This document shows positions 1 through 11,400 of a DNA stretch of 64,000 nucleotides, in pieces. The DNA comes from Beroe ovata (Eukaryota; Ctenophora; Nuda; Beroida; Beroidae). The position numbers were made by a program, and so were the translations under genes. Each line of letters starts with the position of its first letter. Positions within the stretch are counted from its first letter, which is position 1. The DNA lies in NCBI GenBank assembly GCA_946803715.1, contig CAMPET010000147.1, forward strand, positions 77,348-141,347. Reading direction: 5' to 3'. The notes under the pieces are model-generated. The model made no database searches, was not told the origin of the DNA, and saw nothing but the letters and a program-made list of their open reading frames with translations.

Positions 1-175
1 ACACACACACACACACACATAATTGACGGGAATTATTTGCGTAACGAATTTATAGTTCGAAGTTTGATGTAATATGACAGCTTACGTCAGTAAGCTCATA
101 TTTAAACTTTAAACCTGTGTAAACCTAAACCTGTGTAAAACCACACACACACACAAACACACCGCCCTCCCTCAG
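1..175 (+). repeat. (AC)n microsatellite and 3' end of an intron
   Basis: The window opens inside an AC-repeat. A second AC-rich stretch lies near 143-161, followed by a pyrimidine tract and a CAG acceptor ending at 175. I read the whole interval as the end of the intron that precedes the CNBP-like terminal exon. The upstream exons of that gene are outside the window. Confidence 0.6.
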
Positions 176-297
176 GTCACATAGCACGTGACTGCACCAT
201 GGCTGCTCCTTCTTCAAGTCAGTTCAAGTTCAGTGGGGAGTGTTACCAGTGCCACCAACCTGGCCACATTGCCTCTCAGTGCCGTAATGAGAGTTAG
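176..297 (+). CDS. CCHC zinc-knuckle protein (CNBP/GIS2-like), last exon only
   Basis: This is the terminal exon of a nucleic-acid-binding zinc-knuckle protein. Reading in the frame that opens after the CAG acceptor at 175, the exon starts with GHIARDC, the second half of one CCHC knuckle. It then encodes a complete knuckle, CYQCHQPGHIASQC (C-x2-C-x4-H-x4-C), and stops at TAG 295-297 after NES. Serial CCHC knuckles containing GHIARDC are typical of CNBP/GIS2, which bind single-stranded G-rich nucleic acid in nucleus and cytoplasm. An in-frame ATG at 199 with a good Kozak context could alternatively start a 32-residue protein, but the open frame upstream and the half-knuckle make an exon more likely. 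Everything 5' of it is missing from the window. Confidence 0.72.
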
Positions 298-1751
298 GAA
301 GCACTGCAGCTTCCCTCACCTCTCTTTCTCTAAACCTCTTCCATGTGTTTTATTACCAGTTCATTTACCACGTTCTGCTATCATACCAGGCAATGCTGCG
401 CGTTCCTTTGCATGTTGTTATGACAACGCGGCTATTTTTGATGTTATGTGGTCATAGTGCATAGTGCTCTTGGCATTTTGGGGTCATGATTTGGCTGTCT
501 TGAGTCGTGAAATGTTAACTACGAATAGAAATGTCGTACATTTATCAGAATTCGTGGTCCCGTCATATTAAGCAACAGCTGTCTGAAGTCTGATCGGTAA
601 AGGAGAAGGAGACGTAGAGGTGACAAGAGGAGCTAGGGCATGAGTCAGATCCGCCCTGTGCTGCCCAGTACTATTTTATTACAATAACTACAATATCATG
701 GGTTATGAATATCATGTCTTGATTAGTAAGAGAGTGAGTGCGAGAGTTGCCAAGACTTTGATATGGACAAGTTTGAGTCAGGTGAGAGAGTGAGAGAGTG
801 TGATTACTGGTCCTTTATAGGATTAGGGCGTGCTGCGAGGTTCAATCCTTGTATTTATAGTAGTCACATGATATGATTAATATGAGAAAAATGATGAAAT
901 TTCTTCCCGTGAACTGGTACATACATGTTGTTAACCATGCTGGTTTTGAAGCGTCTATAGTTTATCCGATTATATTTGAACGGGAGTAGACATATATAGG
1001 CTCCAAGTTTGCTCTATTTTTCCAAATACTTTCATGTTCATCTTTGAAAAGGAACAAGTCTTGAGGTTTTTTAAATTAATTTATTTTCTCGTGCCTTATG
1101 GATAATATGAGACGCCAGATTTTAAGACATAAACGGGTGCGACAGTTTTGAAAAATTAAGGTTTAAGTTTTAAGGGCTGTTTTTGGGCTCGATTGCATCT
1201 CCTCTGATTAATGCCTGTTTGTGTTTTGGCAGGATTACCGGAAATATTAAAGTGTTACCCCTCAAAGTAGTTGTGTATTAGTTATTCCACATTATTAGTT
1301 ATGCCATGTGTTTGGTACGGTGTGACTACCACGCCGGCTCAAGTGAGATCGAGAGTGAAACTTAATTCATCATGATTACTAATCAAAATCAATATCTATC
1401 CATTGGTATTCGTCTTTGAATTAAGCAATCGTAATACTGTCTTATCTCATCTGCAAATAGTAATCATAATGTCCCGATTAATTGAAAATACTCAGAGAAT
1501 CTGAATTTGATTAAATATAATTGCAGCCTCAAAGTTTCAAAGCTAACTAGAGGGGCCGGGGCGAGAACTTAACTGTCGATGTAGTTGTTTGGCGATGCAA
1601 GCCACTGACGCAAGGTCAAACTCAATATCATCGATCGACATCGATGCATGAATCATGAATCATGTCGCCAGGTGCAGTACCAAGTACTGCGCAGTATGTT
1701 CAATTTGACATGATGACTTAGATATAACGGGTATCTGCGGGATCTTTATCG
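298..1751. other. Intergenic, no gene seen
   Basis: AT-rich sequence after the zinc-knuckle stop. I found no convincing exon on either strand. The first few hundred bases are probably 3' untranslated sequence of the zinc-knuckle gene. Confidence 0.5.
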
Positions 1752-2346
1752 TCAATTTCCATGCTCAATGTCATTGTGAAGAGGCTTGGTTTTGTTCAGA
1801 GAAGTCTTCACTCGTCCGGCCTGGAAACAGAGAGGGTTATGATGTCATCACATTCAACATTGCTCGAGAATAAGATGCAAGAAAAATCCTTCACTTACGA
1901 GTAGGAAATACTTGAGAATTAGTCGTAACAAGATCATCAGTGTGAGGATAAGAAAAAGGGAGCAGAAGAGGAGAGCAGGCCACTTCCACCACTCTTTGTG
2001 AATCATACAGCAGCCAAGTGATCCGCTCGTCTGACAGCACTGCGAAATTGTAACAGTGAGAATGTAATTTAATAGCCGAGCCATGAAAACCGCGAAAATG
2101 GCATAAATAGTGCCCATGCCAGGTCGTGTCACAAATTTAGCTAAACTGTCTGGGTTTTTTAACCGTTGTATGCGAAGGGCAGCAAAGCACATCATCAGTC
2201 ACTGCTTCACACCGTGAGCCACCACATAGAGCGCTTACATTCCATGAACAGGCGAAATAATCCGATTTGCACGTGCTGAGAGAGCTTGGGCAGCACGTGC
2301 CGCGCACATTGCACATCGAGATCGTATCTTGCGAGTCACAGTTCAT
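1752..2346 (-). CDS. Small cysteine-rich single-pass membrane protein, 3 exons
   Basis: Three exons join in phase 0 with good splice signals: 2239-2346, 1899-2039 and 1752-1820. Donors are GTAAGC and GTAAGT; acceptors are TTTCGCAG and GTTTCCAG. The product would be 105 residues. Exon 1 is a cysteine-rich segment containing CNVRGTCCPSS. Exon 2 begins CCQTSGSLGCC and runs into a hydrophobic helix starting WPALLFCSLF. Exon 3 is a short basic and polar tail ending HGN. There is no obvious signal peptide, so either the protein is inserted as an N-out type III membrane protein or a further 5' exon is missing (a possible acceptor lies just upstream of the ATG). The layout recalls small Cys-rich/TM adaptors such as the VOPP1/WBP1 or Shisa groups, but I do not recognise a family. 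The gene model is inferred from splice logic alone. Confidence 0.5.
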
Positions 2347-3502
2347 TTTTCCTAGAAGACTGAAGATAAGCTTGCAAAATGTTCAGAAACCCAAAGCAAA
2401 TCGAACGAATCCTAACAGAAAAGAAACGGTGCATGCTCTATATATGCTAGGTAGTTACATTGTTAATTACTTGCTATCTTCCTGCGTTGTCACTTGTCAT
2501 CCAAACTTCGCCACCACACTTCACTCAATTGTACTCATATTAACCAGTCTTTGTGACGCCAGTTCGATTGGTAAATGGGTGGAGTTCAACATGATCTATG
2601 ATAGGCTACATGTTGGGTTGGAATAGTCAGCCCACACAGTACTATTTAAATTTATCATGATTGCGTGTACATTAACTGATTCAGGCCGAAACGAAATTTC
2701 AATAATTGTACTCCCGTATAAATCAGAAGTGTTATGGATTAAAACTCGCGTGGAGAACGAATGCGCGCCAATTCATTCACAAAAAACGCGCTTGGAGTTC
2801 GCTGAAACGAGACAAAATACGTACAGAATCAATGGTGATAGCTGCCGTAACCAACGATTACCATGTCTCATTGTCTTGACTATTCTATCGCGTCCTGGAA
2901 TGAATCATGTGATACGAATTCAACAAGTTTCGATCTCATAGTTCAAGGAGCTGGAGAAGAAGAGCACAGTGAAATGCGTCTTACCTCACTGCCGAAACCT
3001 CAGCAAAGCTAGCGACAGTTCATTCATCTCAATGTGAACTGTCAATTTGCCACTTTCTTTTCTATTGATAACATAATGACGAAGTCTCCCAACAATTCGT
3101 ATTCCATTCTGTAGAAATACAAAAATGGCAATTTGTCTTTGATAAACCATTATATGAACATTGAACGAAATGGTGAATAAATTTATACAAATCTATTGCA
3201 ATTGGGATATTTGAGAAATGACGACAACCTCTTTAATCAAGTTGATTCAACTGCAATCATTATAATAGTCATTCAAAAAGATTCTACAATGCAACAATCA
3301 TCCTCAGCAAATATTACGGAAAAACATTAAGTCAATAAATATTATCTGAACTAAGACCTTCTAAAGTTTAACAATCAAGGTTCAGTCGTAATTTAAATGA
3401 TTAAAAAGAAACTGCGTTAAAGTTTTCATCTTCTAAGAAGAGAAGTAATGAGTAAATGAGGAGAATAGGGGACCAGTGCTTGGAAGGTAAGGGGTCACTG
3501 AG

Positions 3503-3735
3503 CTAAATCCTAGCGCTAGTATTTTGTACGCACCATACATGAGAATCGACAGCATTGAATACTGAAAAATGGTTGTTAGAAACATGGGATGAATACATTG
3601 ATGTGAGTTCTTTCATTGATGTGTATAGAGGGTCTACCTTCAGAGTTTTTCCAATGATTTTAGTTTCTGTTGAAAGCTCAGGGATAACACACATTGAATC
3701 ACAGTCAATATCCGCTCCCCAGTACTTCTTAATAC
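3503..3735 (-). pseudogene. Extra, frameshifted copy of the TRABD terminal exon
   Basis: This segment repeats the TRABD last exon, including the CTAACAG acceptor and GIKKYWGADIDCDSM. Copy A has five A residues (3564-3568 region) where the intact copy has seven, so the frame shifts after HVSNNHF. The hydrophobic C-terminal segment is lost and translation ends early. No copy of the preceding exon lies beside it, because the repeat stops at the N. It is either a decayed duplicate or an allele or sequencing error at a homopolymer. Confidence 0.6.
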
Positions 3736-3789
3736 CTGTTAGGGATGGCTCGGGGTTGCATGAAGACATAACGAAAAGTGGAGTCAATC

Positions 3790-3900
3790 GTAAAGTGGTG
3801 TCAAGAGAAACGTGGTTTCAGGCGATGGCTGGTGTCAAGGGGAGTGGTGTCAAGGGGGGTTGTGTCAGGAGAACAATGGTGTCAAGAGACAGAAAGAGGT
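3790..3900. repeat. GTGGTGTCAAG minisatellite (short array in copy A)
   Basis: Degenerate units of roughly 10-17 bp built around GGTGTCAAGG. This is the shorter counterpart of the array at 5115-5380. Confidence 0.75.
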
Positions 3901-4017
3901 AACATCTAGAAAAAATTGATGTAAGAGAGAAGTGATGATAGTTTATATCAAGCATCAATAAGCACATCAATCAACCTGCTATATNAAGGAAAGCAGACAT
4001 GAGGTGACATGAGGAGG

Positions 4018-5482
4018 TGATTGCGTGTACATTAACTGATTCAGGCCGAAACGAAATTTCAATAATTGTACTCCTGTATAAATCAGAAGTATTATGAATT
4101 AGAACTCGCGTGGAGAACGAATGCGCGCCAATTCGTCCACAAAAAACGCGCTTGGAGTTCGCTCAAACGAGACACAATACGTACACAATCAATGGTGATA
4201 GTTGCCGTAACCAACGATTACCATGTCTTGACTATTCTATCGCGTCCAGGAATGAATCATGTGATACGAATTCAACAAGCTGGAGAAGAAAAGCACAGTG
4301 AAATGCGTCTTACCTCACTGCGGAAACCTCAGCAAAGCTACCGAAAGTTTATTCATCTCAATGTGAACTGTCAATTTGCCACTTTCATGTCATTGATAAC
4401 ATAATGACGAGTTCTCCCACCAATTCGTATTCCATTCTGTAGAAATACAAAAATTGCAATTTGTCTTTGACAAACCATTACATGAACATTGAACGAAATG
4501 GTGATAAAATTATACAAATCAATTGCAATTGGCATAACATGAGAAATGACGACAATCTCTTTAATCAAGTTGATTCAACTGCAATCGTTATAATAGTCAT
4601 TCAAAAAGATTCTACAATGCAACAATCATCCTCAGCAAATATCATGGAAAAACATTAAGTCAATAAATAGTATCTGAACTAAGACCTTCTAAAGTTTAAC
4701 AATCAAGGTTCAGTCGTAATTTAAATAATTAAAAAGAAACTGCGTTAAAGTCTTCATCTTCTAAGAAGAGAAGTAATGAGTAAATGAGGAGAATAGGGGA
4801 CCAGTGCTGGGAAGGTAAGGGGTCACTGAGCTAAATCCTAGCGCTAGTATTTTGTATGCACCATACATGAGAATCGACAGCATTGAATACTGAAAAAAAT
4901 GGTTGTTAGAAACGTGGGATGAAAACATTGATGTGAGTTCTTTCATTGATATGTATAGAGGGTCTACCTTCAGAGTTTTTCCAATGATTTTAGTTTCTGT
5001 TGAAAGCTCAGGGATAACACACATTGAATCACAGTCAATATCCGCTCCCCAGTACTTCTTAATACCTGTTAGAGATAGCTTGGGGTTGCATGAAGACATA
5101 AAGAAAAGTCAATCGTAAAGTGGTGTCAAGAAAAACGTGGTTTCAGGCGATGACTGGTGTCAAGGGAAGTGGTGTCAAGTAAAGTGGTGTCAAGGAAATT
5201 GGTGTCAAGGGGGTGATGTCAAGGGGGAGTTGTGTCAGTAGAACAATGGTGTCAAGAGATAAGTGGTGTCAAGAAATGGGTGGTGTAGGGAAATGAATGG
5301 TGTCTAGCCAAAGTGATGTCAATTGGGAAGTAGTTCCATGAGAGAAGCGGTGTCGAGCAAAAAGCGATTTCAGAGAAAAATGGCGTCAGAAAGAAGTAAC
5401 ATCTAGAAAAAATTGATGTAAAGAGAGAAGTGATGATAGTTTATAACAAGCATCAATAAGCACATCAATCAACCTGCTATAT
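4018..5482. repeat. Tandem duplication, copy B (contains real TRABD exon 8)
   Basis: This is the second copy of the duplicated segment. It is continuous with the rest of TRABD on its right, so it is the copy that belongs to the working gene. It contains the intact terminal exon and an expanded minisatellite. Confidence 0.9.
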
Positions 5483-7668
5483 GGCCGATTCCAACGACAG
5501 CGACAATCCTTAGATTCTCAAGTACTTCTGGACTTGATGCTTCAGATTCCTCTGAACTGTCCTGGAACATTCGTGATTGTGAACACTAGCTGATTGAAGG
5601 TAATCGAATTCTACCAAAGCCATGAACTTAACCAAATTGTGGATTCACAGTCCGTCAAGAACATTTTCATGTAATAGATTTGCATATTCAGTCTATCTAA
5701 CCTGCTGCTGAGGAGGCTGTCTGCAAACATCCTTTACACTCTCACTCGCTGCTAAGAATATCTTCTTAGAGAGATACTGATCTCTTTCATCAACAAATAT
5801 CCGCGAGAGGTTTGGATACTCATCCGCAATCTCCTCGATCAATTTCTGTGGGAAATTATGATGAATGTGACTCATTGCGAGGGCAGCCAGCTTGCTGGTA
5901 CGACTAGTATTAGTCCAAGTTATGTCCGTTGATTATTGACACAATTCTGAGGGGGGGGGAAACTGTGGGACGTCTTTCAACAAAACATTCTCTGTACTGC
6001 TATCACTAGGTATCCATTCAAAAGTATCCGTCCAACACACTATATACATTGCAAATGTATTGTAATAAATCCTTCGAACCTACTGTTTATTGCTCTCTAG
6101 AAAGTACAATGTACAATATATTGAATGGCTGCTACATTATACCATAAGTTTGTAAGTTTGCCATTAGTCCTATAATTTGAAACCACATCAAGATTATTGC
6201 TCTAATAGCACATACTTATTTCAGTACTACTTATTGCTATTATTATTAACAGTTCATAAAGGTCAATTATATGTATATAAAGGTAAGTTTACACGCAAAT
6301 GTGTTACCAATGATCATGGTTCACTCGATGATGTACAATAAAGTGCCTACCATTTCATGATGGAAGCTTGTGTTTACAATAACAGCGAGTAAAAGTGAGA
6401 AAAAACCTGCAGAATGTCTCCTTTGAAACTTTCAACATCCTCCTTTGTCACCTTTTCATTATTGAATATCAATTTGGTGGCAAGTTTAATCTGTTTCCAA
6501 ATTGTGAGGGAATAGAGTGCACGTTGCAGGGTTATCTGGATAGATCTATCACTGAGCCTGAATGAGCAGCGCAGCTCCCTGCCTTTCCTGAATGCTGCCC
6601 TGGAAAAAGGAGGAGTATTTGAGAAATTGCAATGATTTCGAATTGCAATGATGCTGAAATGAGTAGGGGTATTTACCTGAATTCTCCCCCGGGTGCCATG
6701 CCGAGTTGTTTGGTCAACCCAGCACTCATATAAAGGAAAGCAAGCTGGAACATCCCATAGAAAACACCAGACCTCGAGATGAGTTCACGTATCTTTGCAA
6801 TACCAATATTCTGCACTTCTTCCAATATCTCTTCTTCTGTACACTTAATCACGTGTAACTGGGGGAAGAATGAGTGGGATGAACTACCTGCCCTCAAACA
6901 AGCCCTCATTCAGTGGCATAACACAGTGTTTGGGCATCCCCTTGACCATTTTTAGCTCCCTTTCCACTTGAGCTGTCCCCTGGGGCTGAGTGTTACACCA
7001 CTTTCCTAATTAATGCCATAATTGGACTAATCACCCTATTTTTGCAGAGTTCCAGGCATATGATGTGAGGTTTCACTTCTTCAATTGTGTTGATGACATC
7101 CTGATTACTTTCAACTGAGAAATGGGCAGTTCCAACAATGTATACCTGAGATTATTATAGAAAACAGATAAAAGTAATGTAGACGAATAAATAAATAGAT
7201 AAGAGAATAATGAATTGATGCCAGCATCATCACAAATCGCCCGTCAAAATATCAAAAAAACCTAACAAATTAAGAGTAATAATTTAGTTAAAGATGTCCT
7301 TAACTTATGGTAACATAAGTTAAGGAGTTAGTTATTTTTTCCCTACAAGAAGTAATAAATAATTACTTGACTGTTTGAAGGTCCCTCAAGGTAGGATACA
7401 GTTGAAGGGAGATTGCTTATTGGAGGAACTATAACACATGTCTTACTTGGGTTAGAATCACTGCTCTCTGAGGAAGAATTTAAAAAAAAACTAAAGCTAC
7501 ATCAAGACAGACATTGAAATTCTGGAGATAGATACTTCTCATACCTCCATTGCTTGAGGATAATGAGCTGATGATTTCCGGTTCACTTATATCACTGACT
7601 TTGTCTAGCTCATCACTTGGGCTTTCGAATTCCACTATACCTTCTGATTCGGAATTTCCATCACTCAT
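4761..7668 (-). CDS. TRABD: TraB domain-containing protein (TRABD)
   Basis: Eight exons on the minus strand: 7545-7668, 7367-7467, 7035-7145, 6677-6858, 6407-6599, 5702-5890, 5474-5561 and 4761-5065. They sum to 1293 nt (430 residues; human TRABD is about 376). Phases agree at every junction. TraB-family landmarks occur in order: VYIVGTAHFS, a conserved LELCKNR, QLGMAPGGEFR, FVDERDQYLS, and VVGIGHIAG spliced to IKKYW, which together give the GxGHxxGI motif. The C-terminal exon holds a hydrophobic stretch near SMLSILMYGAYKI, fitting the membrane anchor of TRABD, which is a mitochondria-associated, metalloprotease-like protein of the TraB/TIKI group. The start codon at 7668 opens an acidic, Ser-rich N-terminus and was chosen because the upstream frame gives no homology. 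Intron 7 (5066-5473) contains the minisatellite. The gene is head-to-head with DYRK2. Confidence 0.88.
5115..5380. repeat. GTGGTGTCAAG minisatellite in TRABD intron 7
   Basis: More than ten degenerate units around GTGGTGTCAAG, reading TTGACACCAC on the TRABD sense strand. The array begins about 50 nt upstream of the exon 8 acceptor. The same motif recurs at 34990-35102. Confidence 0.85.
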
Positions 7669-8465
7669 ACCTAAGTTAAGACATGAATAAGTGATCAGCA
7701 ATATACTGAGACAGGGTAAGTACCTTTATCCTCTTTTGATTACTTCAACCAGATCTTCTTGCAGAAGTTTTATTAATTCAACATTTCAACAAGAACCTTT
7801 TCAGTAGCCTGGCAATATGGATTGATTCAGTTCAAATCACTGAATATCAATTGATTCAGTATGACATCACTGAATTCAGTGAGATATCACTGAGATTATA
7901 TCACTGATCAGTGAGATGATATCACTGATGCCGTCAAAAATTTTGATTATAGAACTAGTTAAGTGGATTGCAATTTTAGATATTGATTCAACATGCAATA
8001 TATCAATATTTGGAAATCCTTTTCCATCAAATAAATTATAAATAATTGAGCCGCGCATCGCATCCATCGAGCCGCGCACTTTAGTGGATAGATGATCAAA
8101 TTGATTTATTTACTAAAATTCTCAAAAATTGAATTGTTTTAATACTTTCACTGCCATGGATGATGTTTTGAAAAGATTTTTAAATGATTCGATACCCTGT
8201 TGGCGTCATTATTTGCGTGCTAAAATTTTTGGTCGCGCCGCGCATTGAAATGATTTCGTACATCATCGACCAAAAATAACTTTGCGACGTTTGTCATATG
8301 ACTGCCACTGGAAGCACATGTTCAGCTTTTACCGTAGCAACCCTCGTCCGACAACATGTAATTTGCTGAAACACAATAGTGTTTGTGTGTTAATATGCAA
8401 ATCTTTGTAAGCATACGAAGTTTACTTAGGAAAACGTCTAGTTAAAAACGATTCTATGGTTAGGC
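7669..8465. promoter_or_regulatory. Shared TRABD / DYRK2 intergenic promoter region
   Basis: This 0.8 kb interval separates two divergent start codons. It contains a cluster of TCACTGA/TCAGTGA words, including a perfect 16-bp palindrome at 7867-7882 and a perfect 14-bp palindrome at 7901-7914. CpG-rich GAGCCGCGCA repeats lie at 8048-8085. The promoter role is inferred from gene orientation. Confidence 0.5.
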
Positions 8466-11400
8466 ATGTTTTCGAACAAGTTGCCTGACACGAAGAGTCG
8501 CATTTTTGGCAGTAGTAATGAATCGTCTAGTTTGTATGCAAGGTTGAGCGAGGTGACTGCTTCTTTGACCCGCAATAAACAAGTCGAAATATCGGAGAGT
8601 AATGGTCTGCCGCCACTGAGAGGAAAAATGCCCAGTTCAAGACAAAAAAGCAACACTCTTCCCCATCTCGGACACGGCCCTCAAGTCCAGCAGCTATACG
8701 ATGATGATCAACGTCACCACGGCAAACTGAAAGAGGAAGCTTTGCCAAAAGTCCATTCACAGCCAGGAGATCAAGGAAAGGTAGGTTCTTGTTCTAAATT
8801 AATTCAATTGATAAACTTCAGTTTTATCCCTCATTTAACTCTAAGAATTCTACATCACGGAGCTATCACTCATACCCTGACAAATTGAGTAAGTAGGCTC
8901 ACTCTCCTAGTCACTGTTTGACAAATGGATCCTTAAATGTGGCTGGTCTATCATCAGTCTCGATGGAGTGCTTCAGCATTCGTTTCCATTACATTTCGAC
9001 GTTACCGGACCTTTGATAATTCAAACAATTCATATATCACACGTCAACAGTCAATCGGCAATCCGCAGCTTAGTGTCTTAGTACTCTGGTACTCCCTATC
9101 AAACATAACCGCCACCAGAATTGGCGTATCAGATGAACAAGTCATACAGATTTTAGCCAAAACATCTGTCACTGTTCTACATTGGTAGAGTTACAGTTAC
9201 TGAGCTGTTGTATCAGTTTACCTCTCGATTAAAACTTTCTGATTCAATAATACTTCATAAAATGAGTGCACTGTGTCCCTAGACAAAGTCTCTGATTGAA
9301 CGTCATAGATGCAGTTGAACCCAGACTTCTTCTTAATCCCTTAATGGGGCTTCTATTAGCTCGAATCTGTGCAAATCTGCTTTTTAAAGTTGCCGTCAGT
9401 GAGTGACCTGTCACTCAAGTAGCGACACGACCATCATACGTTCCTTTTTATGGGAGCGAGGGTTACTCATATAGCGTGCCCCTGCATATTATGGAGCAAT
9501 GAGAAAGTGGCATGGTCCCTATGTGTCTGTGTAACACCAATCAATTCATTGCAATAATCTCTTCGCCGGTTGTGGTTATGACATTTGATGGAAAATGATT
9601 GGCATTCATTTCATTGAGATTTCGAACTTTTCGCCTGCTCCATTAGTTCAAAGGCCCTGTGTATGACTCACGGTTTGCTTGACCCTCTGTCTCAATTTTC
9701 TTCCAGAACCTAACCTCAATGTCAAAGTAGATGGGATACCGATTTGATCATTAAACACGGCACACGGTATGTACCAATCCATTATACACGCCACCAGACA
9801 TGCCCACCATCACTTCATATGTGGAGACAATAAAGTGGATATTAGAATCGGCTGCGTCATCGTTTAATGATTCCCGTTGCCAAGCAACACAGTGTTTAGC
9901 TGGACAATTAGAGGGGAGGGAGAGTGTGCTGAAACATTTGGAAATGTACTTTCCTCCACGATACTTCAGACTCATTATACTCCTTCGTAAATGATAGTAT
10001 CAACAATGCTGGAAATATTTCGGACGGAGTTCGCCTCATTTTATCTCTTTTCAACCTTCGGGTTGGTAGTTGTTGGATTGATATCCACTGAATTTTATTC
10101 GGATATCTAGCATCTCAAAACAGCCTCATCATGATCTTTTGTTACAATTTAAATCATCGTCGCACATTTTGATCTTCTCCAGGAGTTTTAAACCAAGATC
10201 AGTTCAGTTTATGCGTATAATAGCTCTTCCGGACAATTTTCTTAAAACAATCGCGACTGTTGATGCTCCACAGTCACGCTGATGTTACACTCTGCTTAAC
10301 GATTCCGCCACTCTCTTGTTGTAACACGGGTGCGCTGTACATTGGTTTATCACAAGTGGATTGGACTCTCCCAGGATTAACTTTCTGAAGCAATGTTTTC
10401 ATGAAATCGCAAGCAAAAATTGCTCGAGTCATCACAAGCATTTATATGTACATCTAACGACGAATTTTATATTTCTTGCTTAGCAATAAGCTCGCTAGAG
10501 AGCGCGATATGTGCTCAATCAAAAACAATGTCACTCGAGGCGATCAGTCTTTCATTTTAAAACTCAGGTCTTTCCTCTGAGGACGATTATTTTTATTTAA
10601 AATTTGCTGTACTTGACTACACTTTGTGTAAGAATTTGCATTTATCATAGGCGATTCTCACGTGTTACCGCCTCTCTCTGTGTTTTGCGTGGGCGTCAAC
10701 GTTACGTCACACCGTGTAACGTCATAGAGCCACGTGTACCGGTCACGCCCTAGTCACACACACAGAGGACACGGAGGATACGCTGTCACTCTGACGATAA
10801 TATCATCCTCACTTCCTAAAGCTGATCCGGCTGGATCGAAGGTTTTTAGAAATCCCCCGGTATAATGATATGTTATCAGTAATACTCTGATTTATTAATA
10901 GCCCCTGGATGAATCAAGCCATAAAGTACTGAATCATTATCAGTAAAGTGGACGGGCTTGTTTCATAACACGCACACTCACAAACACACAGACAGCCTAT
11001 CATTCTTTGTTCTGGTAACATGATACATAATATGTTGAGTGATGGCCGTCGCCATAGCAACTGGCTTATTAACCTTTCTCTCCCTCCACACACACACACA
11101 CACAAACGCACACACACACCCGAATAATAAGGTATCTAATGGGCATTGGGCATGTACTGGTTGTGTGTTAAGTGGCAAGGTTATACCACGCTCCACAATA
11201 GCATTCCCTGAATGATCAGCCCACATTTTCAAGGAAATAACTATCAAAATTTATGGTTATCTGTTTTTTATCTTTTGACAATTTTTGTCTCAAGCTCATT
11301 TCATTGAATGAACATTGAACAATCCACATCTTCCACGTTTTGCAGCATTTCATTTACGGAGTATAAGTCCGTTTAACCAAATTTGGTACCAGTCCATCAG

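Larger units (their letters stand above)
2658..3984. repeat. Tandem duplication, copy A (TRABD 3' region)
   Basis: Copy A is closely similar, over most of its length, to 4018-5482. It starts at the same TGATTGCGTGTACATT sequence and ends at CCTGCTATAT, immediately followed by the single N at 3985. Copy B carries more GTGGTGTCAAG minisatellite units and some small indels. Because the join coincides with an N, an unmerged allele in the assembly is as likely as a real tandem duplication. Confidence 0.9.

Noticed and set aside
188-457. Open frame of 89 codons over the zinc-knuckle exon
   Set aside because: Wrong frame: the CCHC knuckle is read in the frame that stops at 297.
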